From positions 33,152,067 to 33,216,066 of the forward strand of contig CM060201.1 in the NCBI GenBank assembly GCA_030562195.1: DNA of 64,000 bases, given 5' to 3'. Source of the DNA: Nipponacmea schrenckii. Its lineage: Eukaryota > Mollusca > Gastropoda > Lottiidae. This document shows positions 48,701 through 60,300 of the stretch, piece by piece. Made by a program: the position numbers and the translations under genes. The notes under the pieces were generated by a model, which was not told the origin of the DNA, ran no database searches, and saw nothing but the letters and a program-made list of their open reading frames with translations. Numbering within the stretch: the first letter of the stretch is position 1; each line of letters opens with the position of its first letter.

Positions 48701-50720
48701 TTAAAGGCAGTGGCATTTAAAGCATCTTTGTCTGGTATGTCCGATTTCTTTTTCTAGCAGTGGTACTTTCCTTGTTGCTTCTTTGGGATCTTCATATTCA
48801 AACGTTCGAATTGGGTCTAATGGAGACAAAACAATCTCTGGACTATCATCGGGATAATCCAACATCCAATCACCATTTACATCCTCAACCCTTCGTACCT
48901 TTGTTTTACGATGGTGAGTAGATTATTTTGAGATGATCTTAAAACTGTCAGATTGTTCTAATTCATTCTCTTCAAAAAAAAGACTTGCTGCTGGCATCAT
49001 TGGAACATTGTTGTTGAGGAAATGTTAATGGTGGAACTGGGTCTAATGGATACAATAAAATATCTATACTATCCTCAGAATCGTCAGGCATCCAACCTTC
49101 TTTGTCTTCCTCATAATATTCATTACTGACTGAGGCATTGATTTTCCAATAGGTGTTATATGATTTACTTCAGTGCCTTTTTTGGATTGTCCTAGGATCT
49201 CAAAACTGTCAGACTTTGCTGGTGACATCTCATCTGAATCTGGGATCTGTTCTAATGATGAAATTGACGACATTGATAAAGATGATTCTATGGGACCAAA
49301 TATCTCCGAACTACAATCAAACAAAGAATGATCTGATTGTACTGGATACATGTTAACTTTCGATATGGTCTCATCTTCTTTTTTATCCTCTTTTGCATCT
49401 GATATTTCTGAATTGTCTTCAAAAGTATCTTTTGTTTCTCGTTTCTTCAATCTTTTCTATTTAAGTGGGGTCGACTATGTCATCAATAAAACATGAATTT
49501 CACAACTCTTTAATGTTTGAGATTTTTCTTGCGTATCTTATTTCTAAGAATGATTATTATTTCTTTCTGACAGTGGTACTTTCCTTGTTGCTTCTTTGGG
49601 ATCTTCATATTCCAATGTTTGAAGTGGGTTACAGACAAATATACTATTGCAGTTCTGGACCAGGATTTTCCACAGCTACATTGATAGTCGGGATGCTGAG
49701 CAGACAACTGAATATCAATGAAGCCATGGAGCAGACAACTGGCCATAATGCTAATAGTAAGAAACTTTGAAAATATTTATTGAATTCATAAAATGACTTG
49801 ATGAAGACGCCATAGCCATGAAGTCTTTGCCGCGCTTTATAGCATCCCGCCGCTAGAGGCGCCACGGTCCTTGTTATCAAAATCATTCTCTTCCATTTCT
49901 CTTTATTATCTACTCGCTCACGAACCGTCCCAACAATCTCTATATGGCATCACTATCGTCCAACCTCAATCCACCATTGGCCTCAAATCCACTATAAATT
50001 TCCCGTACCTTTGTTCTTAGTAGAGTGAAATGCTTTTCTTCTTTTTAAAGGCATGCATTTAAATCAGATTTGTCTGGTATGTCCGATTTCTCTTTCTTAC
50101 AGTTGTACTTTCCTTGTTGTTCTTTGGGATCTTCATATTCAAACGTTCGAACTGAGTCTAATGGAGACAAAACAATCTCTGGACTATCATCGGGATAATC
50201 CAACATCCAATCACCATTTACATCCTCAACCCTTCGTACCTTTGTTTTACGATGATGAGTAGATAATTTTGAGATTATCTTGAAACTGTCAGATTCTTCA
50301 AGTTCAATCTCTTCAAAAATAGACTTGCTGCTGGCATCATTGGAACATTGTTGTTGAGGAAATGTTAATGGTGGAACTGGGTCTAATGGAGACAATAAAA
50401 CATCTATACTATCATCAGAATCGTCAGGCATCCAACCTTCTTTGTCTTCCTCATAATGTTCATTTACTGAGACATTGATTTTCCAATAGGTGTTATATGA
50501 TTTACTTCAGTGCCTTTTTTTGATTGTCCTAGGATCTCAAAACTGTCAGACTTTGCTGGTGACACCTCGTCTGAATCTTGGATCTGTTCTAATGATGAAA
50601 TTGACGACATTGATAAAGATGATTCTATGGGACCAAATATCTCCGAACTACAATCAAACAAAGTATGAACTGATTGTACAGACTCTGGATACATTTTCTC
50701 GTTTTCTTTTTTATCCTCTT
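42770..50720 (-). repeat. Six tandem units of about 1.33 kb derived from an unrecognised gene
   Basis: The anchor AATGTTTGAGATTTTTCTTG recurs near 42810, 44184, 45505, 46831, 48175 and 49512, giving spacings of 1373, 1321, 1326, 1344 and 1337. Each unit has protein-like minus-strand frames: a Ser/Asp/Glu-rich one with EDNSEISDAKEDKKEDE and FGPIESSLSMSSISSLEQIP, one with two related motifs (WMPDDSDDSIDVLLSPLDP and WMLDYPDDSPEIVLSSLDP) followed by FEYEDPKEATRKVP, and a hydrophobic one with SFLLLALWPVVCSMASLIFS. Frames are interrupted between and inside units and the breaks differ, so units are mostly non-functional or spliced in a way not resolved here. Homology with 50.9-51.3 kb shows the likely source. 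Confidence 0.82.
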
Positions 50721-50770
50721 TCTAGTTTCCTCAAAAAATTCCTTTGTACAACTATTACAGGTTTATTATT

Positions 50771-51635
50771 TTATTGAACAGGAATCTTTGGTAAATTCTC
50801 TTCTACTGATTTAAGAAAATTACATTGATAATCCTGTTGATTCATTGCAGTATCACCAAGCTGAGGTACATGACATTGTCGAACTACTGTAGCTAGATCT
50901 TCAAACATAGCCCTACAATCCACTATTGACCTCAAATCTACTATAAATTTCCCGTACCTTTATTTTGGGGTAGAATGAAATGCTTTTCTTGTTTTAAAGG
51001 CAGTGGCATTTAAGGCAGATTTGTCTAGTATGTCCGATTTCAAGATTGAACGAACATCTTTTTCTGGCAGTGGTACTTTCCATGTTGCTTCTATGAAATC
51101 TTCATATTCAAACGTCGGAAATAGGTTTAATAAAGACAAAACAATCTTTGGACTATCATGTGGATAATCCAAAATCCAATTATCGTACCTTTGGTTTGCG
51201 GTGCTGATTTGATAACGGTGAGATGATCTTAAAACTGTTATATTCATTTTCATTCACCTCATTATCAAAATTGAAGCTATTCTACTCCTACTTCATTTCA
51301 GAACTCTTTGATGTTTTGATGTCTTTGAAGTAATTATGGCACTCTCTTTCCCCATATCTAAATCCTCAATTGTAAATTCCTCTGCTTGTCCACAAGACTT
51401 TTCTTTCTTTTTCAATCTAGACTGATCAGGGTTTTCATTCTACGACAAGCTGATATCTGCCCAACCTTTCTATTCTGGAAAGCTGTATCAGTTGATTCTG
51501 TACCAATTAGATTTTACCGTAAACAGACTTACTGTATCTTTGAAATCTAATAACGCTGCTCAGCTCTTCCAAATTTTCTTCAAATCCAAAATACAACTCA
51601 TTCAGATGTTTAACACACTCTTGCACGGTTTTCAT
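50771..51635 (-). pseudogene. Unrecognised minus-strand gene, parent or relic of the 1.33-kb array
   Basis: Coding-like minus-strand segments in order: 51635-51533 begins at an ATG, encodes VQECVKHLNELYFGFEENLE and ends at A|GTAAGT; about 51450-51310 encodes SCGQAEEFTIEDLDMGKES; 51253-50960 encodes NWILDYPHDSPKIVLSLL and FEYEDFIEATWKVPLPEK; 50912-50771 follows a possible acceptor (ATTGTAG) and encodes FEDLATVVRQCHVPQLGDTA up to a stop, with AATAAA at once after it. The phases do not join cleanly, so either exons are missing or the gene is decayed. The third segment is clearly homologous to the array units. Acidic and helical character suggests a nuclear or cytoskeletal protein, but no family was recognised. 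Confidence 0.5.
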
Positions 51636-54600
51636 CTTTTTCCAGAGAAAATTACCGATTTAAACACTTATTTGTTATAGATGTCAGCGTATAACGATGG
51701 AAATCGCTGTTTATGCTTAAATTTAAAACAACCTTTACCCCAAAATCTAGCAAAATGTGTATACGGATTGTTCGTAATTGTAGAGAAATATGTTTCCTAC
51801 GTATTATGAAGGTTTCAACTAATAATATTGAACCATTATAAAATCAAACACCAAAACAAGGTAAAACTGTTTAATTTACAATTAGTAGGTTCCGATTAAC
51901 CATAGCATATTTTAGAAATATTTTCATGTTTAATTCACCACGTTGCTGATAATGAACATTTTGAATATTGAACCTGTAACCCTTTGAATATTCAGAGTAT
52001 TATATGTGTATATACTAAATTCCATATTGTTAACATCACTTTGTTACATTACTAGTAACTTTAAAGGAACACAAAATAGAATATGTATAGAGAAAGTTTT
52101 ATATTTTGCCAGAAGGGTTACTTTTGTTAAAAGGGTTAGGGTATATTCATTTGAAGCCTGATATTTAAAAAAATTAAAGGTTAATGTGCAATTTATATTC
52201 CACAACAATTTTATTTCTTCATTATAGATTGAATAATTTGCATGATCAGGTGTTCTATTGTGTTTTATTTAGATGTGTTTTTGTATTTCATATTTTTGTT
52301 TTTGTACGGAGATATAACCATAGTGTTAGGTTATGTTTTTTAGGTCAATTTATCATTTGCATTAAAAATGTGCTTATATGTATGTGTGTGTAATCACAGT
52401 GCTTTACAAGAGGTTTTTGTATTTGTATTAGAGACACTCTTGTATAATTGTATTTTCTTAAGAAATATTAAATTACTTAAGAATATCAATATGCAATCTG
52501 AAATGTGATCTTTAGACAATTTATAATGTGTTTATAATATGTGTGTGTGTGTGTGTGTGTGTTTATAATATATGTATGTGTTTATAATATGTGTGTGTTT
52601 ATAATATATGTGTGTGTGTTTATAATATGTGTATATTTTAGAATACTGCGTCTTAGAATGAAATTCAATTTTAAAATATCAAATTTGGTCAATAAGGGCT
52701 TCATCAGTAGATAAACATTTTGCCATAAATAACATAACTGTTATGTGTCTTCCTCCATGGTTGTGTTAAGGTGTGTGAGTTTATTGTGTTCATGTATGTA
52801 TGTGTTATATATGTGTATGTGTTATAAGGTATATTAAGTAATAATAAGGGTGAGTCTATTTGTGTTCATGCATGTGTGTGTTTACGATCTATTTATTTAT
52901 GTATGAAATAATAAAACACCCATATTTGTACATTGAAGTATATATTTTATGCAAATGTTTGAAGTGTGTGTTTTCATGTATGTATTCGATATTTTGATAT
53001 GAATTGTGTTCTCGGGTTTACAAGGCAACAGATAATGTATGCGTGTTTTCAATTATTCAGTGCTTATAATGACTGACTGATCATAATATACTCATTCTAA
53101 CTCTACATCCGAAACATCTGCCTCTATTCCAGTCGCTGGTAGCCATTATAACAGTAGTTGGAGAAGAGTCAGATTTTTCGGACTAACTCAACCTCAGTTA
53201 ATAATTTTGTTGGCTTTAATGTCAGATAATGTGTTGTTTATTGGTTAAAATAAGAAATAATTTCGAATCATTAGCCAAGGTCACCAGTGTTCTTTTATAA
53301 TAATTTAAATCAAAGCTCAGGAATCCTTTAAAAAATAAATGATATTTACCATCCCCTTGACCAGTTGATTTAGGGCATAGTAGAAATAAGAAACATAATT
53401 CATATTAAGGGGTGATTTCAAAAACACAATTTTTTCTGTTAATTTAGCAGACATGAATGAGAACGACATAACTACATGTAGTTAGGTACTTGTTGTCAGA
53501 AAGTAGGTAAGTCTCGGTGTTGCTTTAACACATTAGTATATTGTCTCGCGAGCACTGTAATGTCTCAGAGAGATTCTGACATCCGACCGCTTTTTTATGC
53601 ATTGCAACTCCAGATATATTACTTTCCCGTCTGAACAACAGTCAGCTCTGGTTCGAATATAGTTGCTTCTTTTATACTTGTATAATTTAAGTATATCAAT
53701 AATAAGAGTATTGTACATTGTCAATCATTATCATATTTCATATCTAATTTAATTCATAATCATAACCACATTTTGTCTTCCAAATAAAATCATCGAAATC
53801 CACATGTTTTTATTTTGTGTGTTTCCTTCTACTTTATGATTGGAGCAAATGCCGCTGGGGGCCTGTAGCTCTCCAGATCAATATGATTCCCACCAGTAGT
53901 TGAACTGAAGAGAGGTTGGTCCCACGGATAATTGTAAAGAGAAATGATTGGACAGATACATGTAGATATCCACGCTGTCGAATAAACCCGGATGAACGCC
54001 GTCCGTGGTAATTGCATTGCTTCATTTTGTCTTAAGTCTTCAGAGAAATTCGAATGTGTCTTCCCTATATTACAGGAATTCCGCACAAGAAATGAAGACT
54101 GTTTCGATTTTTTCAACCTGAGTAATTATCACGTTCCTATAGGCTTCCTCTCAAGACTCTGCGTACAATAAATTACTCCAGAATCACTTGAGTTTCAAAC
54201 AAATCTTGGAAAGACCATTATAAATATTGAAAGAGGCAGATCATAAATTACCATCTATGCCAACCCAGTTGTCCCGATAGTAAGTCAATATTACTGGTAA
54301 ATATTTCAACTGGTTGTCACCCCATCCCTTACCAAGTCGAAAATAAACATGCAATACTGAACAACGGAATACTGTTATACACCTCTCTGCAACAAGAAGG
54401 TGAAAATAGAGAAGTGACAGAAAATAACAAACCAGTTTAGCCAACACGACGACTGACACACAGAATGAGAAATCACGGTAGTCAGGAACTCCGTAGGCTT
54501 AAGTTCAGCTGTAAAGATGGCACAGGCGGACCTAGATGGCATAGGCGGACCTCAAAGTTCAGATAAAAGCAGCACACGAAAGACTAGTACACAACTTGAG

Positions 54601-54799
54601 AAAGCACAAGGACAGGGTTCATACACTGGCACTACGTGCAACGACATCACCCTTTATACAGATCTGCCTTCAACAAACTATCATTAGCGTACAGCCTTCT
54701 ATAGGATAATCTGTGGAAGGAGAGAAACAATACTTAGATATTTCATAGGCTTTAAATCTACGTTGAGCCTTGAGAAGCACATTCAAAACTTGTGGTGCA
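51636..54799. other. Gene-free region with a TG-rich microsatellite
   Basis: No coding exon was recognised. At 52540-52635 a GTGTGT run alternates with TTTATAATATGTGTG phrases, a compound microsatellite. ORFs on the minus strand near 53.8-54.5 kb lack any recognisable feature. A segment at 54700-54785 (GGAGAGAAACAATACTTAGA) recurs at 56440-56510, so part of a dispersed repeat is present. Confidence 0.45.
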
Positions 54800-54942
54800 A
54801 AAACCACGAATCAATTTGATTAAACAAAGTATTAAATACAAAGGATCAATTTTATGGAATGGTCTAGACGAAAATATTCAATCAGCATCAGATTTTAAGA
54901 CTTTTCGAAGGATGATTCTTGGTAATCTTTCATTAACATAAG
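54800..54942 (+). mobile_element. LINE 3'-terminal coding remnant
   Basis: The frame reads RINLIKQSIKYKGSILWNGL then IQSASDFKTFRRMILG and a stop. The pattern R-x5-S-x-x-Y-x-G-x-x-LWN-x-L ... S-x-x-x-FK is the standard C-terminal end of CR1/Jockey-type LINE reverse transcriptases. Only about 47 codons survive. Confidence 0.7.
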
Positions 54943-55269
54943 CATACTTCCTGTTACACGGGTATTCTTTTCACCAACTATAGGCTTACTTGCTGATGGC
55001 TATCTTAACAATTGTGTTTCTCCATGATTTAATGATTTAAGTAATTTATTAATTTTATTTTTCCCTTTCTCACAGGTATATCACCACCAACAATTCTATT
55101 TTGGCCTAACTTGAACCATTTTGAAAATCTAAATTATCACTGTCGGGGGATGAGTAAACATCCTTAAAGCTGGTCTTGAGCATGGACAAATCCTACCTCC
55201 CCCCTCCATAGAAAATAAGAACATAAAATGGAGTAGGGTTGGGTAGCCCGCTCGCAGCACATGCACTGA

Positions 55270-55277
55270 CGCTTTGG

Positions 55278-55317
<40 letters not shown>

Positions 55318-55730
55318 TTTGTTTTGATGTCTGATCGTCTCATGCAGATGTACTTGTCTTTTCCTTGGTTTTTGTGGTCATGTACTTGATCGCAGAATGA
55401 TGAATCTGTCCATTTTATACACATGTACTTGTGTATTTTAAAACTAATTGTACATTGAAATTATATATGATTTTTGCTGTCATGTACTTGATCGCCGGAA
55501 GATAAATCTGTCCATTATTTACACATGTAATTGTGTATTTTAAAATAAATTGTACGTTGAAATAATACGTGATTTTCTGCGGTCGTGTGCATGGCCGCGG
55601 GAACTATATATTACATCCATTTTATAAACAAATTGTAGGTTGAAAATCTGTCCATTTCATGCACATGTACTTGTGTATTTTTAAACAAATTGTACGAGGA
55701 GTATTGTATATTTATTTTGTGGTCATGGAC
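55270..55730. repeat. Poly-T tract followed by a degenerate tandem repeat of about 130 bp
   Basis: About 34 T residues (55279-55312) are followed by three to four diverged units containing GGTCATGTACTTGATCGC, AATCTGTCCATT and ACACATGTACTTGTGTATTT. The order poly-T then repeat could be the reverse complement of a poly-A-tailed insertion, but no ends were matched. Confidence 0.6.
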
Positions 55731-57363
55731 TTCATCCGCCCCGTAAACATATTTTTCAGTCCCTTCAACAAAAATCATTGCGTAATTCTATTTGGTAAAT
55801 TTGAAGGGCAAATACAATATTAGATATTTATGGTTTTCTCGGGGTTTTTTTCCCTTTTTCTCTGTCTTTTTTTTTTTTTTTTTTTCCATAATGTATTGCC
55901 CCCATGGGCTTTTAATGGAAACAGGTCCAAAAAGCCCCTTTGGGGTAAAAAAATTTGGCACCACAATTCCTGACGAGAACGGTAAAATAAAATTTAATTA
56001 TTTAAAATTAAATTTTTTTATTATAAGAGGATTTCCGATGTCATTTGATAATGATCAAATTCTGCGGGAAAATGTGACGGTCGGTCAATGCGCACGCGCA
56101 GTTATCCGTTCTCGGCACGCTTCGCGGTAACTCTACAAAATTTTATCGAGTCCGGTCTGAGAACCGTTCCAAGACCACCTCTTCGAGGTGGACCTGAAAT
56201 GGAACTGTTCTGAAAACGCTCGAAAGTTTACATTTACACAAAGTTCATCAGTACCGTTCTGAGAACCATTCCGGGAATGGATAAATATAGATTCTGTAGT
56301 GTAAACGGGGTTTATGATAGCCTAGAAAACGTCAAATAACAAAACCTTTTAACGGTAAAGGCTTAAAACACAGACATATTGTTATGAACATATGCTTTAT
56401 AAATTGAAAGAAACATAATTAGTTGACAACTGAATAATACCTGTGGCAGGAGAGAAACAAAACTTAGATATTTCACAGGCTTTTATCTACATTGAGGAGC
56501 ACGTGGAAGAGAGCTTCCTGTCATTGAGTAACTGGCACTTGCACACAGGCACCTTTTGACCCACAGGCAACTGTAACTTTTACTAAACAGAGTTACCTCT
56601 GAGACTAAGAGGCTTATTTCTCTCGAAAGTATTTTACAAAGAAGACTGGCTAAAATGAAAACTTTCAGGTATGCAAATAAGATGCAAAGAATTTTTGAAG
56701 GGGGGTGGTGGAGGGGGCAAGTCCCACTGGCGCCATGACTACTTTAAGGCGGATAATCACAATGCTCAATGATTTTGGAAAGACAAATTACTGATAATTT
56801 GGTTCAAGAAAATGTCTTAATCTGGAAGTGTGTTTTTGGTTATTTATTTTATCAATACAAGTATAAGTGATAGTTATATGCAATCCCTTAGATCGATTTA
56901 TTGCTTTGTGGTGTTCTAAAGCACAGATTTAAGAGCGTTGGTTCTTAACGTCATGAAGTCATTTACTTGGATGTCGGACATGAGTTCTAATCTCGATCGG
57001 TGTGTGATAGTCCGATGACCTTGAATAAGTGTTCTCCACTCGTAATTCCAGTTCACCCAGCTGTAACTGGGTACGGATTATCCGGGAAATATCAATACCA
57101 AGAGGTTTGGCCAAGGACCAGCTGGTAGAAAGGATTCCTGTCACGGCGGAGTTTGTGAACCTTAGGTGTTTTCCTTATAAAATATAGTTTTCTCTTCCAA
57201 CCACAGTCGTAGACGAGAATCTCATAATTTCTAATGCCCTAACAAATCATATCTGCCATGTTCAAACGACTAACATAGCCTATAACGTCATAAATGGAAA
57301 AACGTCACAAAAGGAAAAGTCTCAAGGCTTTATGGCAGGATCCACATTTTGTTGGATTATGTG
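55731..57363. other. Non-coding stretch upstream of the F-box gene B, with SINE-like piece
   Basis: A 112-codon ORF at 55792-56130 is rich in poly-T-encoded phenylalanine and looks spurious. Around 56130-56300 the phrase GAGAACCGTTCC recurs in variant form. At 56940-57145 lies a unit with a tRNA-like B-box phrase (GAGTTCTAATCTCG) and CACCCAGCTGTAACTGGGTA, probably a SINE fragment. No promoter element could be assigned. Confidence 0.4.
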
Positions 57364-60300
57364 ATGGATTTATCGTGGTTTGGTGGATTAACAGGCTGGA
57401 TTTGGTCACGAATGGATACTCCATCATGGAAAAATTTACCGGATATTGTTCTGATAGAGGTGTACTCATATCTGCCAGACGAAGATCGCGGACGCATGGC
57501 GCTAACTTGCCGAAATTGGTCACAACTTTTCCACTCGCCGCGTTTATGGCGCTCGCGATATTTTGAACTTGGTGGATACAAGGCTGCACACAATGGACAG
57601 ATGGCAGTAAAATTCACGGAAGCCTACGGTCCGTATATCAAATACCTTTCACTATCCTGTAGTCATCCCTCTACCCATACATGTAAAATTATACAAAAGA
57701 CGATGGAGAGCTTCCTAATCAACATTGAAAATGCAAGAATCCGAGATTTTGAACTGCGGCGCCTTGAATTAGAAAGATTTTGGAAGTATGATCACGTGCG
57801 TGAGAAGCTGGTTGACAGTTTTGTGAGGTTTTTCCAACATCAGAATAGTATGAAAGTGTTTGATATGAGCGTGGCTCAGTGTCCGTTAACCATGGGTTGT
57901 AAAATACTCGAAGCCTTAGTGGAATCTTCCGGTGAATCTCTAACTTACCTCTGTCTCGAAGATTTCTTCCATTCAAGGTAAGTTGGTTGAAAAGGTTGAA
58001 CTATATATAGTTCAAATAGCTTGATTAAGACAAAGGTGACAAACTAAGATATTGTTTCTAGCCAGTTATAGGTGCCAACGTTTGGTTCAATAACAGATTT
58101 CTATGGTCAGAAGGACAGTAAATCTTACCAAGCTATCCTGACACAATGGCGAATTCGTGGGGTCATAATGAGCCTGAATGATACATAACTATCATACAAG
58201 AAGCTGGTACATGGGCAGAATGACAGACTATAGTGTATCGTGATTGATTAATTATCAAATTGTCAATGCGACAATGTCAGTTAGAGCAAACAGATGCCTT
58301 GACAAAATGGTTATTTGATAGGGTCAGAATCGGCTTGTAGATTACAATAGATATTTTCCGTGGTCATAAAAGTCTAACAGATTACTTTACATACTGGTTG
58401 TTGTCTATTGTCAGAATAGGCTAGCAGATCACTTTACATACTGGTTGTTGTCTATTGTCAGAATAGGCTAGCAGATCACTTTACATACTGGTTGTTGTCT
58501 ATTGTCATAAAAGTCTAACAGATCACTTTACATACTGGTTGTTGTCTATTGTCAGAATAGGCTAGCAGATCACTTTACATACTGGTTGTTGTCTATTGCC
58601 AGAATCGGCTAGCAGATCACTTTACATACTGGTTGTTGTCTATTGTCAGAATAGGCTAGCAGATCACTTTACATACTGGTTGTTGTCTATTGTCAGAATA
58701 GGCTAGCAGATCACTTTACATACTGGTTGTTGTCTATTCAGAATGGCTACAGATCACTTTACATACTGGTTGTTGTCTATTGTCAGAATAGGCTAGCAGA
58801 TCACTTTACATACTGGTTGTTGTCTATTGTCAGAATAGGCTAGCAGATCACTTTACATACTGGTTGTTGTCTATTGTCAGAATAGCTAGCAGATCACTTT
58901 ACATACTGGTTGTTTGTCTATTGTCAGAATAGGCTAGCAGATACTTTACATAATGGTTGTTGTCTATTGTCAGAATAGGCTAGCAGATCACTTTACATAC
59001 TGGTTGTTGTCTATTGTCAAAAGTCTACAGATCACTTTACATACTGGTTGTTGTCTATTGTCAGAATAGGCTAGCAGATACTTTACATACTGGTTGTTGT
59101 CTATTGTCAGAATAGGCTAGCAGATCACTTTACATACTGGTTGTTGTCTATTGCAGAATGGCTAGCAGATCACTTTACATACTGGTTGTTGTCTATTGTC
59201 AGAATAGGCTAGCAGATTACTTTACATACTGGTTGTTGTCTATTGTCAGAATAGGCTAGCAGATCACTTTACATACTGGTTGTTGTCTATTGTCAGAATA
59301 GGCTAGCAGATTACTTTACATACTGGTTGTTGTCTATTGTCAGAATAGGCTAGCAGATCACTTTACATACTGGTTGTAGTCTATTGCAGAATAGGCTAGT
59401 AGTACTTGACATATGGTTGTTTTTGTCAGAATAGAGATACTTCACATGGTTGTTGTCATTGTCAGAATAGGCTAGCAGTCACTTTAGTATGGTTTTGTCG
59501 TTGCAAATCGGCTAGCAGATCACTTTACATCTGGTTGTTGCTATGTCAGAATATTGACAAATAGATTTGTTTAAACTTTGATAAATACGGCTGACGAATT
59601 ACTTTACATACTGGTTGTAGTCTATTGCCAAAATCGGCAAGTAGGTCACTTGACACCGTGGTTGTTCTGTCGGGTCAGAATAGAGGTCACTTGACACAGT
59701 GGTTGTTCTGTCGGGTCAGAATCGGCTAGTAGGTCACTTGACACAGTGGTTGTTCTGTCGGGTAGGAATAGAGGTCATTTGACACAGTGGTTGTTCTGTC
59801 GGGTCAGAATAGGCTAGTAGAATACTTGACACAATAGATTTGTTTGAAAGCTTTGATAAATAACGGTCGCTAGGATTTTCATTCGCTGGATCTGATTTAC
59901 CATTACAATAATCAATCTGTTTGTATATTTCCAGATTAGCTGTATTTCAAGTAAAAAGATTTCGGTGTTTAATCGCTGGCTTCACCAACCTCAGTTTCCT
60001 ATCGTTAAATTATAACTGTATATCCGAGACTATTATACAGTTCTTAACCACCAGTCTTAGTGGGAAGCTGAGGAATTTCAGTCTAAAGGTAGGCAAACAT
60101 ATTTTTTAGACTATTACGACTCTATTTTTGTATGCTTAAATAATTTGTACATTTATTACTGTAATGTAATTTATAGATATTATGTTTGTATAAACATAGG
60201 TGTAAATATAATGTACATGTATACTATGTATAAAATTTTGTATATTCATTGCTTGATAAAACGGAAGTGCCATCGTCGAAACGTCGCAAGTTATGTATCA

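Noticed and set aside
55792..56130. 112-codon plus-strand ORF
   Set aside because: Its residues are dominated by phenylalanine from a poly-T tract and no family feature is present.
56940..57010. tRNA gene suggested by a GAGTTCTAATCTCG phrase
   Set aside because: No acceptor stem could be paired; a SINE-like fragment is more likely.
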